Source of the DNA: JAOUJD01 sp964353935
Lineage (GTDB): Bacteria > Pseudomonadota > Gammaproteobacteria > Burkholderiales > Burkholderiaceae_F
Assembly: GCA_964353935.1 (NCBI GenBank)
Contig: CAYGXL010000015.1
Location: 1-31,423, forward strand
Reading direction: 5' to 3'
Length of the DNA stretch: 31,423 nt
Under the pieces are notes generated by a model. It did not search any database and was not told the DNA's origin. It was given only the letters and a program-made list of their open reading frames with translations. Position numbers and translations under genes: made by a program. Shown here piece by piece: positions 1 to 7,186 of the stretch (position 1 is its first letter; each line of letters starts with the position of its first letter).

Positions 1-296
1 TCCTGGAAGATCATCGCGATGCGCTTGCCGCGCAGCGCCCGCATCCGCTCCGGCGGGGCGCCGACCAGTTCCTCGCCGTTGAACAGGATGCTGCCGCCGG
101 CCACCCGGCCCGGCGGGTCGATCAGGCCGATGATCGAGAAGCCGGTGACCGACTTGCCCGATCCCGATTCGCCGACGAGCCCCAGCACCTGGCCGCGGAC
201 GAGGTCGAACGACACGTCGGCCACGGCCGGCAGGACGCCGTCGCGCGTGGCGAACTCGGTGCGCAGGTTGCGGACCTGAAGCAGCGGCGTCGTCAT
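1..296 (-). CDS. Peptide/nickel-type ABC transporter ATP-binding protein (DppD/OppD-like), 3' part missing
   Basis: Only the first 98 codons are inside the window; the gene runs off the left edge. The translation begins MTTPLLQVRNLRTEF and has a Walker A motif GESGSGKS at about residues 43-50, then the stretch MRALRGKRIAMIFQ that leads into the Q-loop. This is typical of the ATPases that energise dipeptide/oligopeptide importers on the inner face of the membrane. Its ATG overlaps the stop codon of the upstream permease gene (ATGA, 293-296), so the two are probably translationally coupled. It is the last visible gene of the operon that starts at 3967. Whether a second ATPase (DppF type) follows cannot be seen. 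The family call is firm; the transported substrate is not known. Confidence 0.93.
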   Translation of the reverse strand, partial: MTTPLLQVRNLRTEFATRDGVLPAVADVSFDLVRGQVLGLVGESGSGKSVTGFSIIGLIDPPGRVAGGSILFNGEELVGAPPERMRALRGKRIAMIFQ

Positions 297-1204
297 CGCG
301 CCAGCCTCGGGTTCAGGACGTCGCGCAACTGGTCGCCGACGAGGTTGATCGCGAGGATCGTCAGCAGCAGCGCGATGCCCGGATACACGCTGATCCAGTA
401 CTTGCCCGACATCAGGTACTCGTAGCCGTTCGCGATCAGCAGGCCGAGCGACGGTTCGGTGGGCGGCAGGCCGAGGCCGAGGAACGAGAGCGTTGCCTCG
501 AGTGCGATGGCGTGCGCGACCTGCACGGTGCCGACGACGATCAGCGGCGGCAGCGCGTTGGGAAGCAGGTGCCGCAGCACGATGCGCGCGCCCGACAACC
601 CCAGCGACCGCGCCGCCTCGATGTACTCCTTGCTGCGCTCCACGAGCGCCGCCGAGCGCGCCGTCCGCGCGTAGTAGGCCCACTGCACGGTGACGAGCGC
701 GATGATGATCTTGTCGATGCCCTTGCCGAGCACCGCGAGCAGGATCAGCGCGACGAGGATCGCCGGGAAGCCGAGCTGGATGTCGACGATGCGCATCACG
801 ATCTGCTCGAAGCGACCGCCGAGGTAGGCGGCCAGCACGCCGACGATCGAGCCGATGGTCAGCGCGATCACGCCCGACAGCACGCCCACGATCAGCGACA
901 CGCGCAGCCCGTACATGATCGCCGACAGCATGTCGCGCCCCTGGCCGTCCGTGCCGAGCCAGAAGGTCAGGCCATCCATGCTCTTCGCGCCCGGCGCCTG
1001 GCGCGCGTCCATCAGGTCGAGCTTGGTCAGGTCGTACGGGTCCTGGGGAGCGAGCCACGGCGCGAACAGCGCGACCAGCACGATCACGAGCAGCATGGTC
1101 AGGCCGAGCATCGCCAGCCTGCTCTCGGCGAACTGGCGCCAGAAGCGGCCCCAGGGCGTCTGCGCGGGTTCGATGGTGGCCAGCGGGGCGGGTGCAGCGC
1201 TCAT
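293..1204 (-). CDS. Dpp/Opp/Gsi-type ABC transporter permease, C subunit
   Basis: A 303-residue inner-membrane protein with a short cytoplasmic N-terminus, a first membrane segment at about residues 32-52 (LAMLGLTMLLVIVLVALFAP), the periplasmic segment with the family's FWLGTDGQGRDMLSAIMYG motif, and five further hydrophobic segments. The cytoplasmic EAA loop that contacts the ATPase is present (EAARSLGLSGARIVLRHLLP). Length and layout match DppC/OppC/GsiD. It pairs with the B permease upstream (67 bp gap) and overlaps the ATPase gene downstream by four bases. Substrate could be dipeptides, oligopeptides, glutathione or nickel; sequence alone does not decide this. Confidence 0.95.
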   Translation of the reverse strand: MSAAPAPLATIEPAQTPWGRFWRQFAESRLAMLGLTMLLVIVLVALFAPWLAPQDPYDLTKLDLMDARQAPGAKSMDGLTFWLGTDGQGRDMLSAIMYGLRVSLIVGVLSGVIALTIGSIVGVLAAYLGGRFEQIVMRIVDIQLGFPAILVALILLAVLGKGIDKIIIALVTVQWAYYARTARSAALVERSKEYIEAARSLGLSGARIVLRHLLPNALPPLIVVGTVQVAHAIALEATLSFLGLGLPPTEPSLGLLIANGYEYLMSGKYWISVYPGIALLLTILAINLVGDQLRDVLNPRLAR

Positions 1205-1207
1205 GTT

Positions 1208-1259
1208 GCCCCCTTGGCGCTGCGCTCCGTCCCCCCGCGGGGGAATTCGCCCTGGGGGC
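1208..1259. repeat. Nested inverted repeat between permease genes
   Basis: The 67-bp spacer between the two permease genes is almost entirely symmetrical. A perfect 12-bp palindrome CCCCCGCGGGGG lies at 1232-1243. Outer arms GCCCCCTTGGCG (1208-1219) and CGCCCTGGGGGC (1248-1259) match with two mismatches. On the transcribed minus strand this can fold into a strong stem just before the start of the C permease gene. From memory, similar GC-rich elements recur between genes in Burkholderiales genomes, so this may be a dispersed repeat rather than a unique regulatory site. No U-run follows, so it is not an intrinsic terminator. Confidence 0.6.
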
Positions 1260-1271
1260 GGCCCGGCGGGC

Positions 1272-2249
1272 TCATGACTTGACGTCCGCCAGCCGCACGC
1301 GCGGGTCGAGGATCGAGTACAGCAGGTCGACCGCGAGGTTGATCAGGATGAACATGAACACGACCACCAGCAGGTACGCGACGACGATCGGGCGGTCGAG
1401 CTGGAAGATCGAGTCGATGACGAGCTTGCCCATGCCCGGCCACGCGAAGATGGTCTCGGTGACGACCGCGAACGCGATCACCGATCCGAGTTCGAGGCCG
1501 ATCACGGTGACCAGCGGAATCATGATGTTCTTCAGCAGGTGCACACCGATGACGCGGCGCGACGACAGGCCCTTGGCGCGCGCGAACTTGATGTAATCGA
1601 GCAGGCTCTGCTCGCGCACCTGCGCGCGCGTCAGCCGGATGATCAGCGACAGCTTGAAGAGCGCGAGGTTGATCGCCGGCAGCAGCGCGTACCGCAGGCC
1701 CTCGGCATTGAGGATCGACAACTGAAGGCCGAGGAACTCCGTCGTCGGCCCGCGGCCGGTCGACGGCAGCCAGCCGAGCTGCACCGCGAACACGATGATC
1801 AGGATCAGGCCGACCCAGAAGGTCGGCAGCGAGAAGCCGAGGATCGACCCGGCCATGATCGCCTTCGACACCGGGCTGGCCGGCCGCAGGCCGGCGTACA
1901 GCCCGAGCGGGATGCCGAGCACCACCGCGATCACCATCGCGAGGAAGGCGAGCTCCAGCGTCGCCGGCATGCGCTCGAAGATCACCTCGAGGGCGGGCCG
2001 CGCGTACACGAACGAGTTGCCGAGGTTGCCCGTGAACGCGCCCTTCACGAAGGTCAGGTACTGCTCGTGGATCGGCTTGTCGAGGCCGAGGGCGGCGGCC
2101 GCGCGTTCCTTCTCGATCTGGTCGGCCGACGGATTGACGAGGATCTCGACCGGGTCGCCGATCAGGTACAGCCCGCCGAAGACGAGCACCGACGTGATCG
2201 CGAGCACGAGCGCGGTCTGCGACAGGCGGCGGAGGATGTAGACGAACAT
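1272..2249 (-). CDS. Dpp/Opp/Gsi-type ABC transporter permease, B subunit
   Basis: A 325-residue membrane protein starting MFVYILRRLSQTALVLAITS, the usual beginning of DppB/OppB proteins. The open frame extends further upstream, but family similarity begins exactly here, and upstream sequence is hairpin-rich noncoding DNA, so this ATG was chosen although no strong ribosome binding site precedes it. Membrane segments are at roughly residues 9-29, 100-120, 135-155, 175-195, 230-250 and 285-305. The EAA-loop region near the C-terminal third reads KFARAKGLSSRRVIGVHLLK. It forms the translocation channel with the C permease encoded next. Confidence 0.94.
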   Translation of the reverse strand: MFVYILRRLSQTALVLAITSVLVFGGLYLIGDPVEILVNPSADQIEKERAAAALGLDKPIHEQYLTFVKGAFTGNLGNSFVYARPALEVIFERMPATLELAFLAMVIAVVLGIPLGLYAGLRPASPVSKAIMAGSILGFSLPTFWVGLILIIVFAVQLGWLPSTGRGPTTEFLGLQLSILNAEGLRYALLPAINLALFKLSLIIRLTRAQVREQSLLDYIKFARAKGLSSRRVIGVHLLKNIMIPLVTVIGLELGSVIAFAVVTETIFAWPGMGKLVIDSIFQLDRPIVVAYLLVVVFMFILINLAVDLLYSILDPRVRLADVKS

Positions 2250-2291
2250 GAGGTCGCGGCGGCAGCCCTGTGAATTTTCCTGCTTTTGCTT

Positions 2292-2326
2292 CGCGGCCGC
2301 TGCCCGGCCGCCCGAAGGCGGCCGCG
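2292..2326 (-). promoter_or_regulatory. Stable hairpin with UUCG tetraloop upstream of permease B
   Basis: Arms CGGCCGCC (2305-2312) and GGCGGCCG (2317-2324) are perfectly complementary around CGAA. On the transcribed minus strand the loop is UUCG closed by C-G, an exceptionally stable tetraloop. A competing outer pairing uses CGCGGCCGC (2292-2300) with GCGGCCGCG (2318-2326). No U-run follows on the minus strand, so this is unlikely to be an intrinsic terminator. It may protect the upstream mRNA end or pause the polymerase, which would favour binding-protein expression over the permeases. Confidence 0.7.
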
Positions 2327-2335
2327 CTGATCGAC

Positions 2336-2382
2336 CGCGCCTCGTGCAAGTGCGCCGCGCAGCGGCGCGCGCACGAGGCGCG
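2336..2382 (-). promoter_or_regulatory. Large stem-loop immediately after the binding-protein gene
   Basis: A perfect 12-bp inverted repeat (CGCGCCTCGTGC at 2336-2347 with GCACGAGGCGCG at 2371-2382) encloses a second shorter stem (TGCGCCGC at 2351-2358 with GCGGCGCG at 2362-2369, one mismatch). It begins four bases after the stop codon of the binding-protein gene on the minus strand. No U-tract follows. Placement right after a binding-protein gene and before its permease genes is the position where 3'-end stabilising hairpins are known in other import operons such as malE-malF. Confidence 0.7.
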
Positions 2383-2386
2383 CGCG

Positions 2387-3967
2387 CTACTTGGCCGGCC
2401 GCGTCTCGAACGCGAAGGTGTACTGGTCGGCGCGCGCCTTGTACGCCAGGTCCTTGCGCGTGGCCCACGTGCTGACCTCGTAGTGCAGCGGGACCAGGCC
2501 CATCAGCTCGCCGACCGCCTTGTCCGACGCGCGCGCCAGCATGATCCCGCGCTTGGTGTCGTCGATCGTGGTCATTGCCTGTGTCAGCAGCGCGTCCACC
2601 CCGGGGTCCGAGAAGCGGCCGCGGTTGGCGGTGCCGAGGCCCGCTTTCTGGTCGAAACTCGCCAGCAGCGCGCGCAGTGGCGACGACGTTTCCCCGGTCT
2701 CCGCGCCCCATCCGGCGAGCAGGAAGCTGAACTCCAGTTTCGAGCCGCGCGAGAAGAACACGTTCGAAGGCATCGTCTCCAGCTTGGTCGGGATGCCGTT
2801 GCGCGACAGGTACTGGGCGACGGCCTGGGCAACCTGCGCGTCGTTGATGTAGCGATTGTTCGGCGCGTGCAGCGTCAGGCCGAATCCGTTGGGGTAGCCC
2901 GCTTCGGCCAGCAGCTTCTTCGCGCCATCGGGGTCGTACTTCTCGGGCTTCAGCGTCTTGCTGGTGCCGAAGAACTGCTCGGGCAGCAGCTGGCCGGCCG
3001 AGACGCCCTGGCCTTCCATGATGCGAGAGACGATCGTGTCACGGTCGATCATCTTCGAGATCGCCCTGCGCACGCGCGGGTCGCGCAGCGGATTGGCCTC
3101 CATCGGCTTGCCGTCGGTGGTCGTGACGAACGGCGAGTTCTTCTCGCGGCCGGAGTCCATGTGCAGGTAGATGATCCGGTTGGACACGGCCGACGAAATC
3201 GAGACCCGGCGGTCTTTCGACAGGTTGGCGATGTCTGCGGTGGGCACGCCCTCGATCATCTGGACGTCGCCGGCGAGCAGCGCGGCCACGCGCGCCGGCG
3301 CGCTCGGGATCATCTTGAAGCGGACGTTCTCCCACGCCGGCTTCTGGCCGTAGTAGGCGTCGTTGCGCTTCAGCACCACGCGGTCGCCCGCGACGTACTC
3401 GACGAGTCGGTACGGTCCGGTGCCGATCATCGCCTTGCCGGAATTGAAGTCCTCGGTCTTCGCCGTCTCCGCCACCGACTTCGGCAGGATCATCACCGCG
3501 CCCATGTCGTTCGGCAGCAGCGGGTGCGGCTTGTCGGTCTTCAGCCGAAGCGTCAGCGGATCGACGGCCCTGATCTCGACGATCGGCCGCACGAAGAACG
3601 CGAACGAGGCCGGGCTGTTCGGCACGTTGGGCACGCGCTTGAAGGTGGCGATCACGTCGTCGGCGGTGAAGTCCTGGCCGTTGTGGAACTTCACGCCCTT
3701 GCGCAGCTTGATCTCCCACTCGAGGTCGCTGATCGCCTTCCACGACTCCGCGAGACCCGGCTGCATGCGCTGGCTCTCGTCCTGCCGGACGAGGGTCTCG
3801 AACACGTGGCGGCCGAGGCTGTTGTTCGGCGTCAGGTTGTGGAAGTGCGGGTCGAGTGATGTGACCGGCGTGGACAGCCCGATCGTCAGGTCGGCCGCAT
3901 GGGCCGAAGCGCCGAGCAGCAGCGACAGGATGGCTGCGCCGACGGCGCGATGGAAAGTGCGCAACAT
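2387..3967 (-). CDS. ABC transporter substrate-binding protein, SBP family 5 (DppA/OppA/GsiB-like)
   Basis: A 526-residue precursor with a clear Sec signal peptide (MLRTFHRAVGAAILSLLLGA, cleavage after Ala-His-Ala near residue 24). The mature part has the family 5 features: LTIGLSTPVTSLDPHF at the start, the ETLVRQDESQRMQPGLAESW stretch, and the KLRKGVKFHNGQDFTADDV motif. It captures a peptide-like ligand in the periplasm and delivers it to the permeases encoded downstream. A good ribosome binding site (GGAGG, 3973-3977) precedes the ATG. It is the first gene of the operon and diverges from the isochorismatase-like gene across a 164-bp spacer that should hold both promoters; no convincing promoter pair or riboswitch could be picked out there. 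Confidence 0.95.
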   Translation of the reverse strand: MLRTFHRAVGAAILSLLLGASAHAADLTIGLSTPVTSLDPHFHNLTPNNSLGRHVFETLVRQDESQRMQPGLAESWKAISDLEWEIKLRKGVKFHNGQDFTADDVIATFKRVPNVPNSPASFAFFVRPIVEIRAVDPLTLRLKTDKPHPLLPNDMGAVMILPKSVAETAKTEDFNSGKAMIGTGPYRLVEYVAGDRVVLKRNDAYYGQKPAWENVRFKMIPSAPARVAALLAGDVQMIEGVPTADIANLSKDRRVSISSAVSNRIIYLHMDSGREKNSPFVTTTDGKPMEANPLRDPRVRRAISKMIDRDTIVSRIMEGQGVSAGQLLPEQFFGTSKTLKPEKYDPDGAKKLLAEAGYPNGFGLTLHAPNNRYINDAQVAQAVAQYLSRNGIPTKLETMPSNVFFSRGSKLEFSFLLAGWGAETGETSSPLRALLASFDQKAGLGTANRGRFSDPGVDALLTQAMTTIDDTKRGIMLARASDKAVGELMGLVPLHYEVSTWATRKDLAYKARADQYTFAFETRPAK

Positions 3968-4131
3968 GTGTTCCTCCGGACCGTGAGGCCGCTAGCTTAT
4001 CCCTTCGGCGTGGGTACCCGCCGTACCGCTCCGCTCGGGCGGGTTGGCGGCAGGTGAAAACCCGCAGGAGGCGGTGTGTCGCGAGAGCCCGGTGCTAGGC
4101 TCCCGCGCCTCTTCAAACCAAGGAACCTGCC

Positions 4132-4752
4132 GTGAAATCACCGTTGTTGCACCTCGCCGCGGCCTTGACCGCGCTGATCCCCGCGCTGTCCGGCGCACAG
4201 ACCATCGTCGACGAGTGGCCGAACGTGAAGGTGCCCGCGGCGCCCGCGCTGAAGCCCGTGACCGTCGATCCCAAGACGACCGCCCTCCTGATGCTGGACT
4301 TCGTCGCGCCCAACTGCAATCCGCGGCCGCGCTGCCTGGCGTCGGTGCCTGCCGCCAAGAAGCTCCTCGAGGAAGCGCGCGCGCGCGGCATGATGGTCGC
4401 GCACGCCACGACGTCCGCCACCAAGGCCGCCGACATCCTGCCGGACCTCGCCCCGAAGGGCGACGAACCGGTCGTGTCGTCCGGAGTCGACAAGTTCCGC
4501 AACACCGATCTCGAGAAGATCCTGAAGGACAAGGGCATCCAGCACGTCATCACCATCGGCACCGCGGCCCACGGTGCCGTGATGTACACCGGCAGCGGGG
4601 CGGTGCTACGCGGCATGAAGGTGATCCTCCCGGTTGACGGCATGTCCGCCAACGACCCGTTCCCCGAGCAGTACGTGGCCTGGCACATGACCAACGCGCC
4701 GGTGATCGGGCCGAACGTCACGTTGACGAAGTTCGAACTGCTGAAGTTCTGA
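4132..4752 (+). CDS. Exported isochorismatase-fold protein lacking the catalytic cysteine
   Basis: A 206-residue protein beginning with GTG at 4132, with AAGGAA at 4120-4125 as ribosome binding site. The N-terminus (about residues 1-22) looks like a Sec signal peptide ending in Ser-Gly-Ala. The fold is that of cysteine hydrolases of the isochorismatase family. The catalytic Asp is at 56 (LLMLDF), the Lys at 121 (VDKF), and the nucleophile loop is GTAAHGAVMYT at 143-153. In active members the position of Ala149 is Cys, so hydrolysis by the usual mechanism is not expected. Two cysteines at 62 and 68 could form a disulfide if it is exported. It stands alone as a single-gene unit with its own terminator. 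It could be a pseudoenzyme or ligand-binding protein; its function is unknown. Confidence 0.85.
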   Translation: MKSPLLHLAAALTALIPALSGAQTIVDEWPNVKVPAAPALKPVTVDPKTTALLMLDFVAPNCNPRPRCLASVPAAKKLLEEARARGMMVAHATTSATKAADILPDLAPKGDEPVVSSGVDKFRNTDLEKILKDKGIQHVITIGTAAHGAVMYTGSGAVLRGMKVILPVDGMSANDPFPEQYVAWHMTNAPVIGPNVTLTKFELLKF

Positions 4753-4778
4753 CCTTCGCGTTGGCAGGGAAGAGCCAC

Positions 4779-4805
4779 GGGCCGGTCCGAGGACCGGCCC
4801 TTTTT
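4779..4805 (+). terminator. Intrinsic terminator after the isochorismatase-like gene
   Basis: Perfect ten-base arms GGGCCGGTCC (4779-4788) and GGACCGGCCC (4791-4800) are followed directly by TTTTT (4801-4805). It ends the single-gene transcript 26 bp after its stop codon and insulates the aap operon downstream. Confidence 0.95.
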
Positions 4806-4929
4806 GTCTGCAGTGCACGCGGAGTGCGACCGCCCGGGGTATCTTTGCCAGCCTGAAACAGAACGATGAGCGGTCCCGGCCCGGGACCCGCTTCGGCCTT
4901 GTTGTCAGTTCCACCCTGGGAGGGTTCGT

Positions 4930-5955
4930 ATGTCGAGAAAGCAATGGATTGCCGGCGCCACCGCAGCGCTGGTCCTTGGCGTCACCGCCGGCACCGCCGT
5001 CGCCGGCCCGACGCTCGATGCCATCAAGCAGCGCGGGACCCTGGTCTGCGGCGTGCACACCGGGCTGACGGGTTTCTCCGCGCCGGACAAGGCCGGCAAG
5101 TACGCCGGGCATGACGTGGACTTCTGCAAGGCGCTCGCGGCGGCCATCCTCGGAGCCGAGGACAAGGTCAAGTACGTGCCGCTGACGGCGCAACAGCGTT
5201 TCACCGCGCTGCAGTCCGGCGAGATCGACATCCTGTCGCGCAACACGACGTGGAACTCGAAGCGCGACACGACGATGGGCTCGGTGTTCGCCGGCGTCTG
5301 GTTCTATGACGGCCAGGCCTTCGTGGTGAACACCAAGAAGAATCCGAAGGTCAGGAAGCTCGCCGATCTCAACAAGGCGTCGATCTGCGTCGAAACCGGC
5401 ACGACCACGGAACGCAACCTGGCCGATTACGCGCGCGCGAACAAGCTGACATTCAAGCCGGTCGTGTTCGAAGGACAGGAAGCCACGGAAAAGGCCTTCC
5501 AGTCCGGCCGCTGCGACGCCTACACGACCGACGCCTCGGGCATCGCCGCGATGCTCGTGAACCTCCCGAGCAAGGCGGACTACACCGTGCTGCCGGATAT
5601 CATCTCGAAGGAGCCGCTCGGACCGATGCTGCGCCGGAACGACCAGGAGTTCTTCGCCATCGTGCGCTGGATGATCTTCGCGCTGCAGCAGGCCGAAGAG
5701 TCCGGCGTGACCAAGGCGAACGTCGCGCAGATGAAGAAGGAGAGCAAGGACCCGGCGATCCAGCGTCTGACAGGGGCGACCGGCGAAATCGGCAAAGGTC
5801 TCGGGCTCGATGCCGACTGGGCCGTTCGCGCGATTTCGGCGGTCGGCAACTACGGTGAGATCCACGACCGCAACATCAAGCCTCTCGGCCTTTCGCGCGG
5901 CCCCAACGCGCTCTGGAACAAGGGTGGGCTGATGTATCCGGTGCCGATGGACTGA
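4930..5955 (+). CDS. aapJ: General L-amino acid ABC transporter, periplasmic binding protein
   Basis: A 341-residue SBP family 3 protein with a signal peptide (MSRKQWIAGATAALVLGVTA, cleavage after Ala-Val-Ala near residue 26). The mature protein starts GPTLDAIKQRGTLVCGVHTG and carries the family stretch FTALQSGEIDILSRNTTW. Length and these motifs match AapJ/BztA-type proteins, which bind many polar and acidic amino acids. A strong GGGAGGG ribosome binding site lies just upstream of the ATG. A TATCTT box at 4840-4845 could be the -10 element, without a clear -35. The first gene of aapJ-aapQ-aapM-aapP; a stem-loop follows its stop codon. Confidence 0.95.
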   Translation: MSRKQWIAGATAALVLGVTAGTAVAGPTLDAIKQRGTLVCGVHTGLTGFSAPDKAGKYAGHDVDFCKALAAAILGAEDKVKYVPLTAQQRFTALQSGEIDILSRNTTWNSKRDTTMGSVFAGVWFYDGQAFVVNTKKNPKVRKLADLNKASICVETGTTTERNLADYARANKLTFKPVVFEGQEATEKAFQSGRCDAYTTDASGIAAMLVNLPSKADYTVLPDIISKEPLGPMLRRNDQEFFAIVRWMIFALQQAEESGVTKANVAQMKKESKDPAIQRLTGATGEIGKGLGLDADWAVRAISAVGNYGEIHDRNIKPLGLSRGPNALWNKGGLMYPVPMD

Positions 5956-5973
5956 TCCAGCGCTGATTCAAGC

Positions 5974-5998
5974 CCTCCGGCGGGCAGTCCGCCGGAGG
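5974..5998 (+). promoter_or_regulatory. Stem-loop between aapJ and aapQ
   Basis: Perfect ten-base arms CCTCCGGCGG (5974-5983) and CCGCCGGAGG (5989-5998) around a five-base loop sit 18 bp after the aapJ stop. There is no U-run after it, so full termination is unlikely. It likely stabilises the aapJ message or lowers read-through into the permease genes, giving more binding protein than membrane parts. Confidence 0.8.
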
Positions 5999-6022
5999 CG
6001 CCTGCCCTGTTCCTCACTTGCC

Positions 6023-7186
6023 ATGCTTGCGCCCGGCGGCTCGTCCATGTGGGCTTCCGAACGATTCCGGAACCTCGTCTCCCAGCTGGCCCTGGTCGCC
6101 CTGATCGCCGCGATCGCCGGCTACGCTGCCCACAACCTCGTCCATAACCTCGAGAGCCGCTCGATCACGATCGGTTTCTCCTATCTGTCGCAGGAAGCCG
6201 GCTTCGACATCTCCGAGGAACTGCTCGAGTACGACCCGACCCATTCCTACGGCCGCGCGTTCGTCGTCGGCCTGCTGAACACGCTGTTTGTTTCCGCAGT
6301 GGCGATCGTCGCCGCCAGCGTCCTTGGCCTCGCGATCGGCATTGCGCGGCTCTCGCCGAACTGGCTGCTGGCGAAGCTCGCGGGCATGTACATCGAGTCG
6401 GTGCGCAACGTGCCGCTGATCCTCCAGTTGCTGCTCTGGTACGGCGTTATCACCGACGTGCTGCCTGCGGCCTCCGAGGCGCTGCGCGTGGGCCCGGCCT
6501 ACCTGAGCCAGCGAGGCCTGAGCCTTCCTTGGCCCGAAGCCCATGCCGGCTGGTCCGCGGCCGGCATGGGCCTGGTCGTCGCGTTCATCGCGACGCTGCT
6601 GTGGTGGCGCCGGGCCAGGGCAATCCAGTCGACGAAGGGGCATGCCCCCGCCGTCTTCTGGCCGGGCGTCGGCCTGTTCCTCGCGCTGCCGATGATCGGC
6701 TGGGCGGTGTTCGGCGCGCCGACCGGGTTCTCGATGCCGGTGCTCGGTGGCTTCGACTTCGAGGGCGGCAAGAACGTTTCGCCTGAGTTCACGGCGCTCT
6801 TCCTCGGCCTGTCGATCTACACGGCGGCATTCATCGCCGAGATCGTGCGCGGCGGCATCCAGGCGGTGCCGAAGGGCCAGACCGAAGCGTCCGAGGCGCT
6901 CGGTCTCTCGCGCGGACAGCGCCTGCGCCTGGTGATCCTGCCGCAGGCGCTGCGCGTGATCATTCCGCCGCTGACCTCGCAGTACCTGAACCTGACCAAG
7001 AACTCTTCGCTGGCCGTTGCGATCGGCTACCCGGACCTGGTCAGCGTCTCCAACACCACTCTCAACCAGACCGGGCAGGCGATCGAGGCGATCGCGCTGA
7101 TGATGGCCGTGTACCTGACGCTGTCGCTCGCGATCTCGGGGTTGATGAACTGGTACAACCATCGCGTGAAGCTGGTGGAACGGTGA
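6023..7186 (+). CDS. aapQ: General L-amino acid ABC transporter permease AapQ
   Basis: A 387-residue inner-membrane protein of the HisM/AapQ type. The first membrane helix (about residues 19-37) is followed by the conserved ITIGFSYLSQEAGFDISEEL segment, and then by the permease core with LALIGIARL-like and VRNVPLILQLLLWYG stretches. The EAA loop near residue 288 reads EASEALGLSRGQRLRLVILP. AapQ proteins have a long extra loop region compared with HisM, and it is present here. The start is uncertain: ATG at 6023 or at 6047 (MWASERF); neither has a strong ribosome binding site. Its stop overlaps the start of aapM. Confidence 0.93.
   Translation: MLAPGGSSMWASERFRNLVSQLALVALIAAIAGYAAHNLVHNLESRSITIGFSYLSQEAGFDISEELLEYDPTHSYGRAFVVGLLNTLFVSAVAIVAASVLGLAIGIARLSPNWLLAKLAGMYIESVRNVPLILQLLLWYGVITDVLPAASEALRVGPAYLSQRGLSLPWPEAHAGWSAAGMGLVVAFIATLLWWRRARAIQSTKGHAPAVFWPGVGLFLALPMIGWAVFGAPTGFSMPVLGGFDFEGGKNVSPEFTALFLGLSIYTAAFIAEIVRGGIQAVPKGQTEASEALGLSRGQRLRLVILPQALRVIIPPLTSQYLNLTKNSSLAVAIGYPDLVSVSNTTLNQTGQAIEAIALMMAVYLTLSLAISGLMNWYNHRVKLVER

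Noticed and set aside
3968..4131. Possible riboswitch in the spacer before the isochorismatase-like gene
   Set aside because: The spacer has GGTGAAAACC and other short motifs but none of the conserved cores of cobalamin, SAM, SAH, glycine or TPP riboswitches.
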